Source: Rhodococcus sp. HM1
GTDB lineage: Bacteria > Actinomycetota > Actinomycetes > Mycobacteriales > Mycobacteriaceae
Reading direction: 5' to 3'
Length of the DNA: 59,995 bases
Assembly: GCF_023218075.1 (NCBI RefSeq)
Contig: NZ_JALPTB010000042.1
Coordinates: forward strand, 1 to 59,995
Both the position numbers and the translations under genes were made by a program. The notes beneath the pieces are model-generated. The model did no database searches. It was not told where the DNA came from and saw only the letters and a list, made by a program, of their open reading frames with translations. How positions within the stretch are numbered: position 1 is the stretch's first letter; each line of letters opens with the position of its first letter. Below are positions 45,120 through 54,470 of this stretch, in pieces.

Positions 45120-45551
45120 TTACTTGTCCTCGGTGACGAGCGTGGTGAGGATGCCCACCGCCTCGCGCAACGTGTCGAGACTCTTCTGATCGAGTTGCTG
45201 CAGCCGCTCCGTCAGCCACGCCTCCCGTGCCTGCGCCTCGTCGCGCAGCAGTTCCCGCCCCGCCTCGGACAGGTCGACGATGATCTGACGGCCGTCGGTC
45301 GGGTGCGGCGTGCGCTCCACCAGACCGAGATCGTTGAGTGATGCGATGACGCGTGTCATCGACGGTGGCTGGACCTTCTCACGCGCGGCAAGTGCCCCGG
45401 GGGTCATCGCTCCATCCTGGCTCAGCGTCGACATGGCCGACAGCTGGGTCAGGGACACTCGCGAATCGGTGCGTCTCCCCCGCAAATGACGCGTCAGGCG
45501 CACGACAGCCAGGGCGAGATCGCCCGCCAGTGCACGTGTTTCCGATGTCAT
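45120..45551 (-). CDS. MarR-family transcriptional regulator
   Basis: A 143-residue regulator with the winged helix at about residues 30-95 (SLTQLSAMSTLSQDGAMTPG, REKVQPPSMTRVIASLNDLG, then the wing RTPHPTDGRQIIVDLSEAG). It corresponds by position to Rv0880. The ATG at 45551 is chosen; a GTG at 45560 adds three residues. It is followed on the same strand by the methylase and preceded by the AzgA-type gene, whose stop is 44 bases from its start. Ligand and targets are unknown. Confidence 0.87.
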   Translation of the reverse strand: MTSETRALAGDLALAVVRLTRHLRGRRTDSRVSLTQLSAMSTLSQDGAMTPGALAAREKVQPPSMTRVIASLNDLGLVERTPHPTDGRQIIVDLSEAGRELLRDEAQAREAWLTERLQQLDQKSLDTLREAVGILTTLVTEDK

Positions 45552-45595
45552 GGCGAGCACAATACGTTATGCCACGGAAACTACCGACACATGTT

Positions 45596-47050
45596 CTAGG
45601 TGAGCACGTTGGTGATGGGATCCACCACGAAATATGCGGTGAACAATGCTGCTACCACCCACATCAGCGGGTGTAGCGTGCGGATTTTCCCGCTCGCCGC
45701 GTGCATCACCACCCAGGTGATGAAGCCCACGCCGATGCCGTTGGCGATCGAGTAGGTGAACGGCATCACCAGGATGGTCAGGAACGCCGGCAACGCGACC
45801 TCGAATTTGCTGAAGTCGATGTCCCGGACCTGCCCGATCATCAGGGCGCCCACCACGATCAGGGCGGGCGCGGCGGCCTCGATCGGCACCATCTCGTACA
45901 GCGGCGTCAGGAACATCGCGGCGAGGAACAGCACACCGGTGACGACGTTCGCCAGGCCGGTGCGGGCGCCGTCGGCGATACCCGACGCGGACTCGACGAA
46001 CACGGTGTTCGACGACGACGAGGCAGCGCCACCGACGATGGCACCGGTGCCCTCGACGACGAGGGCGCGGCCCACGTTGGGCAGGTTGCCGTCCTTGTCG
46101 ACCAGACCGGCTTCCTTACCGAGTCCGGTCATCGTGCCCATCGCGTCGAAGAAGTTCGCGAGCACCAGGGTGAACACGAGCAGCGTCGCGGCGATCACGC
46201 CGATGCGGGTGAAGGCACCGAACAGGTCGACATCACCGACCAGGCTCAGATCGGGCATGCCGGCCACCTGCCCGGGCACCTCGGGGGTGCTCAGGTTCCA
46301 GCCCTTCGGGTTGGTGCCCATCGACGGCCCGACGTCGGTGAGCGCCTCGACGATCGCCGCGACCACCGTGGTGATCACGATGCCGATGAGCAGACCGCCA
46401 CGCACCTTGCGCACGACCAGCACACCCATCAGCAGCACACCGAAGACGAACACCGCGGTGGGCCACGACGCAATCGAGCCGTCGATGCCGAGACCGACGG
46501 GCACGGTGGTGCCGGCGGCGTCGGGGATGCGGCGGACGAAACCGGCGTCGACGAGGCCGATGAACGCGATGAACGCACCGATGCCGGCGGCGATGGCCGA
46601 TTTGAGTTCCGGCGGAATCGCATTGAACACCGCGGTCCGGAATCCGGTCAGTGCGAGGACCACGATGATGATGCCGTCGATGACGACCAGGCCCATCGCC
46701 TCCGGCCACGTCACCTGCGGCGCGATGGTCACCGCGAGCAGACTGTTGATGCCCAGGCCCGCGGCGAGCGCGAACGGATAGTTGGCGATGATGCCGAACA
46801 CGATGCTCATCAGTCCGGCGACGAGTGCCGTGACCGCGGCGACCTGGTTGATCGGCAGGATGTTGCCGAGCACGTCGACCTTGGCGGTGGCGTCCTCGGG
46901 CGAGAAGCTACCGAGGATGAGCGGATTGAGCACCACGATGTAGGCCATCGCGACGAAGGTGACCACACCGCCGCGGACTTCCCGGGACACCGTAGAACCA
47001 CGTTCGGTGATCTTGAAATAGGTGTCCAGTAAACCGGTGCCTACGGCCAT
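45596..47050 (-). CDS. NCS2/AzgA-family purine (hypoxanthine/guanine/adenine) permease
   Basis: A 484-residue membrane protein with about 12-14 helices. Family marks: the N-terminal YFKITERGSTVSREVRGG, FVAMAYIVVLNPLIL, YPFALAAGLGINSLLAVTI, and FFDAMGTMTGLGKEAGLVDK with SSSSNTVFVESASGIADGAR. These last blocks are the substrate-binding signature of AzgA-type carriers (GhxP/PurP). It imports purine bases by proton symport. It is divergent from the DUF2530 gene across 81 bases. No purine riboswitch is recognised in that gap. Confidence 0.9.
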   Translation of the reverse strand: MAVGTGLLDTYFKITERGSTVSREVRGGVVTFVAMAYIVVLNPLILGSFSPEDATAKVDVLGNILPINQVAAVTALVAGLMSIVFGIIANYPFALAAGLGINSLLAVTIAPQVTWPEAMGLVVIDGIIIVVLALTGFRTAVFNAIPPELKSAIAAGIGAFIAFIGLVDAGFVRRIPDAAGTTVPVGLGIDGSIASWPTAVFVFGVLLMGVLVVRKVRGGLLIGIVITTVVAAIVEALTDVGPSMGTNPKGWNLSTPEVPGQVAGMPDLSLVGDVDLFGAFTRIGVIAATLLVFTLVLANFFDAMGTMTGLGKEAGLVDKDGNLPNVGRALVVEGTGAIVGGAASSSSNTVFVESASGIADGARTGLANVVTGVLFLAAMFLTPLYEMVPIEAAAPALIVVGALMIGQVRDIDFSKFEVALPAFLTILVMPFTYSIANGIGVGFITWVVMHAASGKIRTLHPLMWVVAALFTAYFVVDPITNVLT

Positions 47051-47131
47051 GTCGAATATCCACTCCGGAGAAGATTTGCTCGAGTCGCAACCGGGAGATT
47101 ATTGCAGCGCGGAACTACTAGTCTGCAAATT

Positions 47132-47380
47132 GTGAAAGACGCAGATGACGTTGCCGCGCAGGTCCGACGCCTCGCCGATCCCCGGCCCGCGCTCGCCCTC
47201 GGCACCGTCGCGTGGCTCGTCGCGACGATCGTCGTTCTCGTCGTCGGAGACCGCTGGTCGGCGGCGCTTCCGGTGTGCGTGGCCGGAATCGTGGTGGGGC
47301 TGCTGGGATCTGCGCTCTTCCTCGTTCAGCGGCGCGCCGCGCGCCGCGGCCGGCGCGGGGCACAGGTCGGGCTGAACTGA
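47132..47380 (+). CDS. Small membrane protein, DUF2530-type
   Basis: An 82-residue protein with two hydrophobic helices (about residues 20-40 and 46-65: ALALGTVAWLVATIVVLVVG; ALPVCVAGIVVGLLGSALFL) and a basic tail. The pattern matches the actinobacterial DUF2530 family, of unknown function. The GTG at 47132 is only about 10 bases after a TACTAG sequence that could be a -10, so the message may be nearly leaderless. It converges with the PAP2 gene. Confidence 0.72.
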   Translation: MKDADDVAAQVRRLADPRPALALGTVAWLVATIVVLVVGDRWSAALPVCVAGIVVGLLGSALFLVQRRAARRGRRGAQVGLN

Positions 47381-47405
47381 CGGATCGGGCCGCGAGCCGG
47401 GTGCG

Positions 47406-47945
47406 TCAGCGACGGATCCGCACCCGCGTGACCAACCACACCCACAGCAGAGCCCACAGCGACCCGAGGATCCAGCCGGCCACGACGTCGGTCAGCCAGT
47501 GCGCCGCGAGGTAGACGCGGGAGAGTCCGACGGCCACGGTGTAGCCGGCGAGACCGGCGTAGAGCGCCGCGCGCCACGGGCCCTGCGGACGCGCGGACCG
47601 GGCGAGAACGGCCGCGAGCGTGACCGCCAGGATCGCCGACATCATCGCGTGGCCGGACGGGAACGAGTGCGTCGACAGGTCCACCAGCCGCTCCGGCTGC
47701 GGCGGCCGGGCACGACCGAACAGCAGCTTGAGCAGGCTCATCACGGGCCAGCCGGTGAGAACCGCGCCGGCGACGAGCAGCGCGTCCTGCGGCCGCGACG
47801 CACGCATCAGCAACAGGGTCGCGACGATCGCGAGGATCGTGACCCCCACCGTGCCGCCGGTGTGGGTGACGACGGTGACGGCGGTCGTGATCGGCGGCTC
47901 CCGGACGCCGAGCATCCAGTCGAGTACCGCGACGTCGACGCTCAC
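47406..47945 (-). CDS. PAP2-family phosphatase
   Basis: A 179-residue membrane phosphatase with about five helices. The three motifs are KLLFGRARPP, FPSGHAMMSA and SRVYLAAHWLTDVVAG, with the catalytic His residues in the second and third. It would dephosphorylate a lipid phosphate such as phosphatidylglycerophosphate, undecaprenyl pyrophosphate or a similar substrate. The GTG at 47945 overlaps the stop of the sacsin-like gene (GTGA), so it is the last gene of that operon. Confidence 0.87.
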   Translation of the reverse strand: MSVDVAVLDWMLGVREPPITTAVTVVTHTGGTVGVTILAIVATLLLMRASRPQDALLVAGAVLTGWPVMSLLKLLFGRARPPQPERLVDLSTHSFPSGHAMMSAILAVTLAAVLARSARPQGPWRAALYAGLAGYTVAVGLSRVYLAAHWLTDVVAGWILGSLWALLWVWLVTRVRIRR

Positions 47946-50716
47946 GACCCGGCACCACCGCTCGCCACGGCGGCGGCGAACCCGGCGGGCGTGCAGTGGG
48001 TGGTGCCGGATCGGTCCACCCACCAGGCCACCTCGCGCTCCCCCGTCACCGCACCCGAACAGCTCACGACGAGCCGGTCGTGAACGGTCAGCGGTCCCCG
48101 GGGCAGGGGCACCCCGGTGGTCGCGGCGGCGAGCACGGCCTGCGGTTCCCGCGACCATTCGGTGGCCCGGCCCGGGCCGGTCGGTTCGGCGGACACCGTG
48201 TCGGACGCGAGCGGGAGGTCGAGCAGTTCGGCGAGTGCACCCGCAGTTGCCGTGGTGCCCATCACGATCCGTTCCGCGGGGACGACGGCGGCGAGCCACG
48301 GACGGTCGAGCACGAGCGCGTCGGCCGCGTCGACGACGGTCCCGGCGATGCTGCGCACGGCGTCCGGCAGGTCCAGTGCGGCGACGTCGAGAACCCCGGA
48401 CGCGTACGCGGCGGCGAGGGCACCGTGCGCGGCGGCGACGACCGCGGGTGCCGGGTCACGGTCCGGGTCCGCTAGGCGGTCGAGCAGCAGCGCGGCCAGT
48501 GCGGTGCTGTCGACGACCGGCGACGCCAGGCACGCCCGCAGCCGGTCGGCGTCGGGGTGCGGGCACGGATCGAGCAGGCCCTCGAAGGTCGTGTCGTCGG
48601 GGGCGCGCAATCGTCCCAGCGGCTGCCCGTCGAGAACCGCGTAGGTGCGCAGCCACCACGCGGTGTACCCCTCGCGGTCGGCCAGCGCGTCGGCGGTGTC
48701 GGGATCCGCGGCGAGCAGCGTCAGGGCTCTTGCCCATCGGGTTTCGTCGACGAGGTCGAGGTCGCGGACCGCGACGAGGGTGTCCGGGTCGGTGTCGACC
48801 GTCTCCCACCACTGCCCCTCGTCGGGCAGGTCGTGGTCCGGACCGGTGGGCAATTCCGCGCGCAGCACGGTGAAACCCCAGCCGACCCCGACGGCCCGCA
48901 ACGCGTCCACGCCGTACCGGTCGATCACCTTGGAATCGACTGTCCCGAAAGGTGATTCGTCGACGAGAACATCGGCGAGGGGCGCATCGGGCAGGAGCAG
49001 TTCGTCGGCGGGAACCAGCTCGCCGTCGACGTCGGGCAGCAGCAGGGCCCCGAGATCGCGGGGCAGGGAGCCGCCGGGAACGTGCCCGGCGAGCCGCAGC
49101 ACCGTGTCGGCGAGTTCCGCGGCGGCTTCGTCGTCGTCGGGGTCGACGTCCTCGACGGCGGCGAACAGCGCGGGGTCCGACAGCAGATCGACGGCGGTGA
49201 CGGTGCCGGCCCCGAGCCGCGCGAGCAACGGGTGAGCGGCGTCCGGGTGCACCAGCCGCACCCACGGCAGCACGAGCGGGCCGTCCACCCCCAGATCGGC
49301 TCCGAGCACGGTGGTGCGCGGACCGGTGACGAGACGCCCGTCCGACAGCGGCACCGGAATCGACGCGAGTTCCTCCGCGACCACCGCGTCCACGACGAGC
49401 GGCTCGAGCGCGTCGTACAACCGGCGCCACCACTGCGGGTCGCGGTCGAGTCCGGCGAGCAGTTCGGCGACCCGGGCCGGGCCGATCCGGTGCACGTCCA
49501 CCGCGGCGAGCAGCGACGCGTACCGCGGCCCGCACAGCGCGGGCGCGACGAGACCGGGCACGACGTCGGCGAGGGCCTCGGCCAGTTCGTCGGTGAGCCC
49601 GTCCAGCGCCGTCGCCCGTTCGGGCACCAGGTCGTCGCCGCCAGCGGCGGCGGGAAGCCAGGGGTGGGTGCGCAGTTCCGCGAGCACGGCCTCCCGGAGC
49701 AGTCCGTCGGCCTCGCTGCGCGCGAACCCGGGCACCGGCACCAGCGCGATCCGCTGGTCCGCGGGCAGCGCCGCGGCGAACCGCGCGTAGCCCTCGGCGA
49801 TCCGGTCGAGCGGGGCGCCGGGCAGCAGCCGTCGCCGGTCCGGCTGCATCGGCACGTCGGCGACGACGAGGACGGGCAGCGACAGCTCCTCGTCGGACCG
49901 GGTGGGGGCGCGCAGCACGTCGTCGCCGAGGGGCGTGATCTCCCCGGCGGCGGTGACGGGAACCAGCCAGCGCGCGTGCGGTCCTTCGCCCTCCCACCAG
50001 CGGTGCTCGCCGACGACGATCTCGTGGACGCCGCCGCCGAGGTCCGTGCGGGTGCGGGTCAGTTCGTCGTCGCCGATGGTGATCGAGCCGAGGGCGGGCA
50101 GTTCCAGCAGCAGTTCCGCAGCCTCGGCGCGGAATCCGTCGAGCAGAGCACGCGCGTCGACATCCGGGCGCAACCGCAACACGATCTCGGTGTCGAAGCC
50201 GGACACCGGAGGTTCGGCGGTGGGCCACGCCAGGCGCAGGACCGGCACTCCGGACCGCGGTGGCGTCAGGTCGTGCTCGCGCAACACCGCGCGGGTGCGC
50301 TCGGCGGAGAAGCGGATCGATCCGGTCCGGGACCGGATCCCGATGTCGTCGGAGACCGCGAGAACGGCGGTGAAGCCGACACCGAAGCGTCCGACTCCCC
50401 CGGTTTTTGCGGACGCCCGCAGCGCTGTCAGCGCCTGCACGCCGGGGCCGTCCAGCGGGGAACCGGTGTTGGCGACGTGCAGGCCGTCGTCGCCGAGCCA
50501 CACCCGCATCGCGCCGGTGATGCCCGCGCGGGTCGCGGCGTCGGCTGCGTTCTGGGCGAGTTCGGTGAGTACCCGGTCGCGGTAGCCGGCACGGACGAGG
50601 TCCGATTCGGTGGCGGTGTCCTCCCGCAGGCGGGTGGGCGACGACCGCCACGCGAGCAGCGTGCCGTCCCGCAGCGCCGCGGTACCGAACGGGTCCGCGG
50701 GGTCGGCCTGGGTCAC
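47942..50716 (-). CDS. Sacsin N-terminal ATP-binding domain-like (GHKL) protein
   Basis: A 924-residue soluble protein. An HSP90-like GHKL ATPase fold lies at about residues 25-250: LTELAQNAADAATRAG (N-box with the magnesium-binding Asn), GMRVWLGDDGLHVANTG and VGRFGVGFTAVLAVSD (glycine-rich lid). The remaining about 650 residues are Ala/Leu/Asp-rich with no recognised domain. Bacterial relatives are annotated as sacsin-like or molecular chaperones; none has a settled function. The GTG at 50716 is 1 base from the DUF3027 stop, and the stop overlaps the PAP2 gene, so three genes form a tight operon. Confidence 0.85.
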   Translation of the reverse strand: MTQADPADPFGTAALRDGTLLAWRSSPTRLREDTATESDLVRAGYRDRVLTELAQNAADAATRAGITGAMRVWLGDDGLHVANTGSPLDGPGVQALTALRASAKTGGVGRFGVGFTAVLAVSDDIGIRSRTGSIRFSAERTRAVLREHDLTPPRSGVPVLRLAWPTAEPPVSGFDTEIVLRLRPDVDARALLDGFRAEAAELLLELPALGSITIGDDELTRTRTDLGGGVHEIVVGEHRWWEGEGPHARWLVPVTAAGEITPLGDDVLRAPTRSDEELSLPVLVVADVPMQPDRRRLLPGAPLDRIAEGYARFAAALPADQRIALVPVPGFARSEADGLLREAVLAELRTHPWLPAAAGGDDLVPERATALDGLTDELAEALADVVPGLVAPALCGPRYASLLAAVDVHRIGPARVAELLAGLDRDPQWWRRLYDALEPLVVDAVVAEELASIPVPLSDGRLVTGPRTTVLGADLGVDGPLVLPWVRLVHPDAAHPLLARLGAGTVTAVDLLSDPALFAAVEDVDPDDDEAAAELADTVLRLAGHVPGGSLPRDLGALLLPDVDGELVPADELLLPDAPLADVLVDESPFGTVDSKVIDRYGVDALRAVGVGWGFTVLRAELPTGPDHDLPDEGQWWETVDTDPDTLVAVRDLDLVDETRWARALTLLAADPDTADALADREGYTAWWLRTYAVLDGQPLGRLRAPDDTTFEGLLDPCPHPDADRLRACLASPVVDSTALAALLLDRLADPDRDPAPAVVAAAHGALAAAYASGVLDVAALDLPDAVRSIAGTVVDAADALVLDRPWLAAVVPAERIVMGTTATAGALAELLDLPLASDTVSAEPTGPGRATEWSREPQAVLAAATTGVPLPRGPLTVHDRLVVSCSGAVTGEREVAWWVDRSGTTHCTPAGFAAAVASGGAGS

Positions 50717-50717
50717 G

Positions 50718-51758
50718 TCAGTCGGTCTGTTCCGGCCGGCCGGTGTCGTCGCTGGTCGTCGCCTCGTCGGTGACCGTCGGCTCCTCGGCGGGCGCCTCGT
50801 CGGTGGCGCTCGGCTCCTCGGCAGCGGGCACCTCATCGGTGACCGTCGGCTCCTCGCTGGCGGGCGCCTCGTCGGTGACCGTCGACTCCTCCGTGACAGT
50901 CGGCTCGGCGGGCGGCTCGGGCCCTTCGGCCTCGACGGTGCCCGACTCCGCCGGCGCGGCGGTGTCCGACTCTGCCGGGGCGGCGACCGTGATGATCTCC
51001 ACCGCCGCGTCGTCGTACGCGTCGAAGCGGGGCGAACCGGCACCGGTCGGAAGCGTGGTGTCCGAATGGGCACCGCAGCCGTACTGGGCGTGCACGACGT
51101 GCCCGTCCGCGGCGAACTCGTTTCCACAGACCCCGAACGCCGCGTGCAGCGACCCGGCGAGCGGCAGGAAGAATCCGCACAGCATGCAGGTCGACGGGGC
51201 GGCCTTCGCCATCTCGGTGTCCGGGCCGTATGCCTCGAACCAGCGCTGGGCCGCGTCGAGGCGACCTTCCAGGCTCATGACCTGACGACGGCCGAGACCG
51301 ATCTCGAGCGCGGTTTCGTCGACCTCGGGGTCGCCGGTCTCGACGTATCCCGGCACCAGGCGGGGATCGCCGGGGGCGGGGGCCAGCAGGTCGCCGGGGC
51401 CGAGGTCGCCGGGGCGGATCCGCTCGCTCCACGGCAGCCATTCGGGTGCGATCAGCGCGTCGGGTCCGGGCAGCAATGCCAGCTCGCTGACCGTGACGTG
51501 ATCGGACTCCGGAGCGGCGGCCACGACGACCGCCCACTGCCAACCGCGGTAACCGGGCAGGTCGGCGACGAAACGGTGGGTGGCCGCGCAGTCGTTCTCC
51601 GCGGTCACACCCAGATGCGGGCCGATCCCGCCTTCGCCGAGCTCGTCGAGAGCCGCGCGGGCGATGTCGACCGCATCGGCGAGGACAGGTCGCACAGCCT
51701 CGGCGGAGCTTTCCGCGCTGGGGGCATCAGCAGAAGACACAGCACTCACGGCTCCCAT
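50718..51758 (-). CDS. DUF3027 family protein with acidic repeat tail
   Basis: A 346-residue protein. The N-terminal about 265 residues are the DUF3027 domain (YRGWQWAVVVAAAPESDHVT; AQRWFEAYGPDTEMAK) with Cys pairs CMLCGFF, GVCGNE and YGCGAH that could bind zinc. The last about 60 residues are low-complexity and acidic, with repeated EEPTVTDE-like units (about four). DUF3027 is an actinobacterial family of unknown function. The ATG at 51758 is used; a GTG three codons later is possible. It is the first gene of the operon with the sacsin-like ATPase. Confidence 0.83.
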   Translation of the reverse strand: MGAVSAVSSADAPSAESSAEAVRPVLADAVDIARAALDELGEGGIGPHLGVTAENDCAATHRFVADLPGYRGWQWAVVVAAAPESDHVTVSELALLPGPDALIAPEWLPWSERIRPGDLGPGDLLAPAPGDPRLVPGYVETGDPEVDETALEIGLGRRQVMSLEGRLDAAQRWFEAYGPDTEMAKAAPSTCMLCGFFLPLAGSLHAAFGVCGNEFAADGHVVHAQYGCGAHSDTTLPTGAGSPRFDAYDDAAVEIITVAAPAESDTAAPAESGTVEAEGPEPPAEPTVTEESTVTDEAPASEEPTVTDEVPAAEEPSATDEAPAEEPTVTDEATTSDDTGRPEQTD

Positions 51759-51829
51759 TCTGCCGCACCCGAACGGGAGCGCGACCCTTGGCCGCCGGGA
51801 CGGCGGCCGACGACTGCGATGATGGCAGC

Positions 51830-52666
51830 GTGCGACCGCGACAGGGCAGCAAACTCCCCGGGCCGATCCGAACCGCCGGTGTCCTGGCCCCGGCCACCGC
51901 GCTGCTCGCCGCCGGAATCCTCGCCGGGTGCGGCGACGAACCCGTCCCCGACCCCGGTCCGCCCGCCGACCGGCTGCGCGTCGAGATCGTCGCGACCCGG
52001 CCGCACGATCCCGAAGCGTTCACCCAGGGGCTCGAGATCTCCGACGGCGAACTGCTCGAGGGCACGGGCCGGAGCGGCCGGTCGTACCTGTCGGCGCGGG
52101 CCCTCGACACCGGCGTCGAACGCACGCGGGTGCCTGTTCCCGACGACATGTTCGGTGAGGGCATCACCGTGGCCGGGGACACGGTGTGGCAGCTGACCTG
52201 GAAGGACGGGGTGGCCATCGCCCGCGACCGCGACACGCTGACTCCCCGCGACCACGTCGAGTACGACGGCCAGGGCTGGGGCGTGTGCGCGGCCGGGGAC
52301 CGTCTGGTGATGAGCGACGGTTCGTCCACCCTGACGTTCCGCGATCCGGCGACCTTCGACGTGCTCGGCAGCACGACCGTGCGCGTCGACGGCCGTGAGA
52401 TCGACAACCTCAACGAGCTCGAGTGCGCCGAGGACGGATCCGTCTACGCGAACGTGTGGCAGACCGACCGGATCGTCCGCATCGACCCGGGCTCAGGGCG
52501 CGTGACCGCGACCATCGACGCCGGTGCCCTGCGCGACGCGCTCACCGACGAGCAGCGCGCGGAGATCGACGTTCTCAACGGGATCGCGCAGGTGCCGGGC
52601 ACCGACCGGTTCCTCGTCACCGGCAAGTACTGGCCCACGATGTTCGAGGTGCGATTCGTCCCGTGA
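51830..52666 (+). CDS. Glutaminyl-peptide cyclotransferase, lipoprotein
   Basis: A 278-residue beta-propeller enzyme. The N-terminus (GVLAPATALLAAGILAGCGD) is a lipoprotein signal with the lipobox LAGC, so it is anchored outside the cell membrane. Family marks are PEAFTQGLEI, WQLTWKDGVAIARD, LNELECAEDGSVYANVWQTD and LNGIAQVPGTDRFLVTGKYW. It converts N-terminal glutamine to pyroglutamate. The GTG at 51830 is the first start that leaves a proper signal; the longer frame upstream lacks one. It is divergent from the DUF3027 operon. Confidence 0.9.
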   Translation: MRPRQGSKLPGPIRTAGVLAPATALLAAGILAGCGDEPVPDPGPPADRLRVEIVATRPHDPEAFTQGLEISDGELLEGTGRSGRSYLSARALDTGVERTRVPVPDDMFGEGITVAGDTVWQLTWKDGVAIARDRDTLTPRDHVEYDGQGWGVCAAGDRLVMSDGSSTLTFRDPATFDVLGSTTVRVDGREIDNLNELECAEDGSVYANVWQTDRIVRIDPGSGRVTATIDAGALRDALTDEQRAEIDVLNGIAQVPGTDRFLVTGKYWPTMFEVRFVP

Positions 52667-52736
52667 GCACCATGGATCACATCTCACGCCGGGACCTGTC
52701 TGCGCCCCCCGGGGACGGTGGGGAAGAATCGGAGGC

Positions 52737-54470
52737 GTGACCGATCCGGACGAGCGCCGACCCGCCGACCCGGCGCGCGGCCGTGCCGACGCCGACGGCA
52801 GCGACGCCGACGGCAGCGACTCCCGTTCGGCTCCGCGCTCCTCGCGTCCCGGCCGGCCCGACCCCGAGGCGAGCCATCCCGGCTACCGGAACTATCCGCC
52901 CCCGCGGCACCTCGGGTCGCGGCGCACTCCTCTGCCGCCGCTGCACCCCCTCGACGGGAATCGCAAACCCCGCGACGACGCGCGCGCGGCCTCGGAGTCC
53001 GACGCACCGCGCGCCCCGCGGATGCCGCGGAAGCTGACCGTGACCCGGGTCGCGGCCCTGCGCAGCCGGGAGCTGACGAACAAGGGCATCGCCACGTTCC
53101 GGCGCGCGGCCACCGCGGACGGCGCCGACAAGTCCGGGCTGACGGCGCTGATGTACGCGACGATGGCGAACTTCGCGAGCGACGCGGCGATCGCGGTGGC
53201 GCTGGCGAACACCTTGTTCTTCTCGGCCGCGACCGGCGAGGACAAGACGAAGGTCGCGCTGTACCTGCTCATCACGATCGCCCCCTTCGCGATCATCGCC
53301 CCGCTGATCGGCCCGTTGCTGGATCGGTTGCAGCACGGTCGCCGGCTGGCGCTGGCGGCGTCGTTCGCGCTGCGCTGCGTCCTTGCGGTGGTGCTCGTGT
53401 TCAACTTCGACAGTTGGGGCCTGTATCCGGCGGCGCTGGCGATGATGGTGCTGAGCAAATCGTTCTCGGTGCTGAAATCGGCGGTGACGCCCCGGGTGCT
53501 GCCCCCGGAGATCGATCTTGTCCGGGTCAATTCCCGGCTGACCGTGTTCGGCCTGGTCGGCGGCACCTTGGGTGCCGGTGCGGTCGCCGGCGCCGCGGCG
53601 TGGCTGTTCGGCTCGTCGGGTGCGCTGTGGCTGTGCGCCGGCATCACCGCGTTCGGCGCGTACCTGAGCATGCGGATCCCCGCGTGGGTGGAGGTCACCG
53701 AGGGCGAGGTCCCGGCGACGCTGTCCTATCACGGGTCCGAGGCCCGCACCGAGATGCTCGACACCAAGACGGAGGTGATCACCCCGCCCGGCACGCGACG
53801 CCGTCAGCCGCTGGGCCGGGCGGTGGTCACCGGACTGTGGGGCAACGGCACGATCCGGGTGCTGACCGGATTCCTGACCCTGTTCATCGCGTTCGTCGCG
53901 AAGTCCAAGACCGAGCACGACCCGCTCGTGCAGGCCGCGATGCTGGGCCTGGTCGGCGCGGCCGCGGCGATCGGCAACTTCGCCGGCAACGCGACGGGGG
54001 CGCGGCTGGCGCTGGGTCGTCCCGCGCTCATCGTCGTCCGCTGCACCGCGGCGGTGGTGATCGTGTCCGCGATCGTCGCGGCGACGGACAACATCTTCGC
54101 GGCCGCCGCCGCGGCGCTGGTCGCGGCGTGTGCGAGCGCCCTGGCGAAGGTGTCGCTGGACGCGTCGCTGCAGCAGGATCTGCCGGAGGAATCGATCGCG
54201 TCCGGGTTCGGACGTTCGGAGACGGTGCTCCAGCTGAGCTGGGTGGCCGGCGGCGCGCTGGGGGTCCTGTTGCCGCCCGAATACTGGATCGGCTTCGGTG
54301 TCGTCACGGTGGTGCTGGTTCTGGGACTGACCCAGACGATCCTGACCTACCGTGGGAAGACGCTGCTGCCCGGATTGGGCGGTAAACGTCCCGAGCACGC
54401 CGACCAAGAGACCGCCGGCCGGCGCACCCCGCGCGCGGCCGGACATTCGAGCAGGAACGGAATCAGATGA
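52737..54470 (+). CDS. MFS transporter (Rv0876c-like)
   Basis: A 577-residue protein. The first about 110 residues are hydrophilic and Arg/Pro/Asp-rich; 12 helices follow from about residue 130 (MYATMANFASDAAIAVALAN; LYLLITIAPFAIIAPLIGPL). The long cytoplasmic N-terminus is typical of the mycobacterial Rv0876c group. No substrate is known. The GTG at 52737 sits 1 base after GGAGG, which is too close for normal initiation, so a leaderless start or another start is possible. It overlaps DUF2771 (ATGA at 54467-54470). Confidence 0.85.
   Translation: MTDPDERRPADPARGRADADGSDADGSDSRSAPRSSRPGRPDPEASHPGYRNYPPPRHLGSRRTPLPPLHPLDGNRKPRDDARAASESDAPRAPRMPRKLTVTRVAALRSRELTNKGIATFRRAATADGADKSGLTALMYATMANFASDAAIAVALANTLFFSAATGEDKTKVALYLLITIAPFAIIAPLIGPLLDRLQHGRRLALAASFALRCVLAVVLVFNFDSWGLYPAALAMMVLSKSFSVLKSAVTPRVLPPEIDLVRVNSRLTVFGLVGGTLGAGAVAGAAAWLFGSSGALWLCAGITAFGAYLSMRIPAWVEVTEGEVPATLSYHGSEARTEMLDTKTEVITPPGTRRRQPLGRAVVTGLWGNGTIRVLTGFLTLFIAFVAKSKTEHDPLVQAAMLGLVGAAAAIGNFAGNATGARLALGRPALIVVRCTAAVVIVSAIVAATDNIFAAAAAALVAACASALAKVSLDASLQQDLPEESIASGFGRSETVLQLSWVAGGALGVLLPPEYWIGFGVVTVVLVLGLTQTILTYRGKTLLPGLGGKRPEHADQETAGRRTPRAAGHSSRNGIR

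Noticed and set aside
45701-47032. 443-residue open frame antisense to the AzgA-type permease
   Set aside because: It is extremely His/Asp/Arg-rich and mirrors the hydrophobic permease codons.
47051-47131. Purine riboswitch upstream of the AzgA-type permease
   Set aside because: The 81-base gap is too short and lacks the conserved purine aptamer loops.
49082-50773. 563-residue open frame antisense to the sacsin-like gene
   Set aside because: No domain and low-complexity composition; the sacsin-like gene has GHKL motifs and operon junctions.
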